A DNA stretch of 5,744 nucleotides from an uncultured Subdoligranulum sp. (GTDB lineage Bacteria; Bacillota; Clostridia; Christensenellales; CAG-314), in the NCBI GenBank assembly GCA_900551395.1, contig URVX01000082.1:1-5744 (forward strand). The letters are read 5' to 3'. The notes beneath the pieces were generated by a model that was not told the origin of the DNA, did no database searches, and saw only the letters and a program-made list of their open reading frames with translations. Shown in pieces: positions 5,103 through 5,744 of this stretch. Both the position numbers and the translations under genes were made by a program. Each line of letters starts with the position of its first letter. Within the stretch, counting starts at the first letter, position 1.

Positions 5103-5744
5103 TTGAAAATTTTCGGAATTATTTGCGAATACAATCCTTTTCACAACGGACACAAGCGCCAGCTCGATTTTTGCAGAAGCTGCGGCGCCGATTTGATTTT
5201 TTGCGCCATGAGCGGCGAATTCACTCAACGCGGAGAACCCGCCGTGCTGGAAAAACGTATAAGAGCCGGGCATGCGGTTCAATGCGGCGCCGACCTTGTC
5301 GCCGAGCTGCCCGTCCCCTATGCGGTGGCAGGCGCAAAAGATTTTGCCACGGGCGGAGTAAGACTGCTGGAAAAGCTCGGCTGCACGCATATTTGCTTCG
5401 GCAGCGAACTTGGAGAGCTTGAGCCGCTCGTAAAGGCAGCGGAAATAATCGGCTCTAGCGAATTTAATCAAAAGCTTAAGTTCAACTTAAAAAACGGCAG
5501 CTCTTATCCGGCTTCCGCAGGGCTTGCGGGAGAAAAGACAGGCGAAATCATGCGGAGTCCGAACAATATTTTAGCAATAGAATATCTGCGCGCTCTTTCG
5601 GACACAAACAGCGAAATGCAGCCCGTGACCTTGAAAAGAAACACGGATTTTGCTTCCGACACTCTTGAACGCGGCAAGGAAGTCGCTTCCGCTTCAGCAA
5701 TCAGGAGCAATCTCTCGTCGGAGGAAATCAAAAGCTTTGTGCCG
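5103..5744 (+). CDS. tmcAL: tRNA(Met) cytidine acetate ligase TmcAL (YlbM family), N-terminal half, cut by window end
   Basis: TmcAL uses ATP to activate free acetate and attaches it to the wobble cytidine (C34) of elongator tRNA(Met), making N4-acetylcytidine, which secures AUG decoding; it is the Bacillus YlbM protein and unrelated to the acetyl-CoA-dependent TmcA of E. coli. The 214 visible codons are about half of the family's roughly 400 residues. Seen: GIICEYNPFHNGH at 5-17 with the nucleotidyltransferase HxGH (H14-H17), MSGEFTQRGEPAV at 36-48, DLVAELPVPYAV at 64-75, CFGSE, then SPNNILAIEYL and SASAIRSNL near the visible end. The start is TTG with GGGA eight bases upstream; an in-frame stop at 5076-5078 and no ATG or GTG between them exclude a longer start. 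It diverges from pta-ackA, whose products acetate and ATP are its substrates. Confidence 0.93.
   Translation, partial: MKIFGIICEYNPFHNGHKRQLDFCRSCGADLIFCAMSGEFTQRGEPAVLEKRIRAGHAVQCGADLVAELPVPYAVAGAKDFATGGVRLLEKLGCTHICFGSELGELEPLVKAAEIIGSSEFNQKLKFNLKNGSSYPASAGLAGEKTGEIMRSPNNILAIEYLRALSDTNSEMQPVTLKRNTDFASDTLERGKEVASASAIRSNLSSEEIKSFVP

Noticed and set aside
4682..5422. Plus-strand open frame of 246 codons spanning pta antisense, the intergenic region and the start of tmcAL
   Set aside because: It is in a different frame from tmcAL, is very Arg-rich where it overlaps that gene, and crosses the promoter region; an out-of-frame shadow.
5103..5744. tmcAL as a truncated pseudogene
   Set aside because: The frame is intact through the last base; it is simply cut by the window end.

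Overview
The window reads as a low-to-mid GC Firmicute of the Clostridia type, probably an uncultured gut lineage recovered from a metagenome. The evidence is gene order and protein family resemblance: pta-ackA, rpmF, plsX-rnc-smc and a TmcAL/YlbM homologue are typical Clostridia/Bacilli neighbours, start codons carry GGAG-type Shine-Dalgarno sequences, and promoters are close to the sigma-A consensus. The species cannot be named from the sequence alone.

Layout, right to left. At the right edge (5103 to the end, plus strand) lies the first half of tmcAL, an acetate-dependent tRNA(Met) cytidine acetate ligase. Across a 116-base intergenic region it diverges from pta-ackA (minus strand), which turns acetyl-CoA into acetate and ATP. 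Next on the minus strand is rpmF (ribosomal protein bL32), with a perfect-consensus promoter and a clear intrinsic terminator. A second, separately promoted minus-strand operon follows: plsX (acyl-phosphate synthesis for phospholipids), rnc (RNase III) and smc (chromosome condensation). Its genes are tightly packed: plsX and rnc overlap by 41 bases, and the rnc stop codon directly abuts the smc GTG start.

At the left edge the smc reading frame is abnormal. After about 69 perfectly ordinary SMC residues (Walker A and the following conserved block) the protein changes, in frame and without a stop, into a segment of an M16 (insulinase-like) zinc peptidase of the Bacteroidetes type, which runs off the window. 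A chimeric metagenome assembly across a short shared string is the most likely explanation; a real recombination or fusion is possible but less likely.

Functional links. Pta-AckA makes acetate and ATP, the two small substrates TmcAL uses to modify tRNA, and their proposed promoters face each other in the shared intergenic region. The plsX control region also holds two unexplained sequence motifs: a 9-base direct repeat whose core equals half of a parS site, and a palindrome at the predicted transcription start. No RNA gene, CRISPR array, insertion sequence or clearly novel multi-gene system was found.
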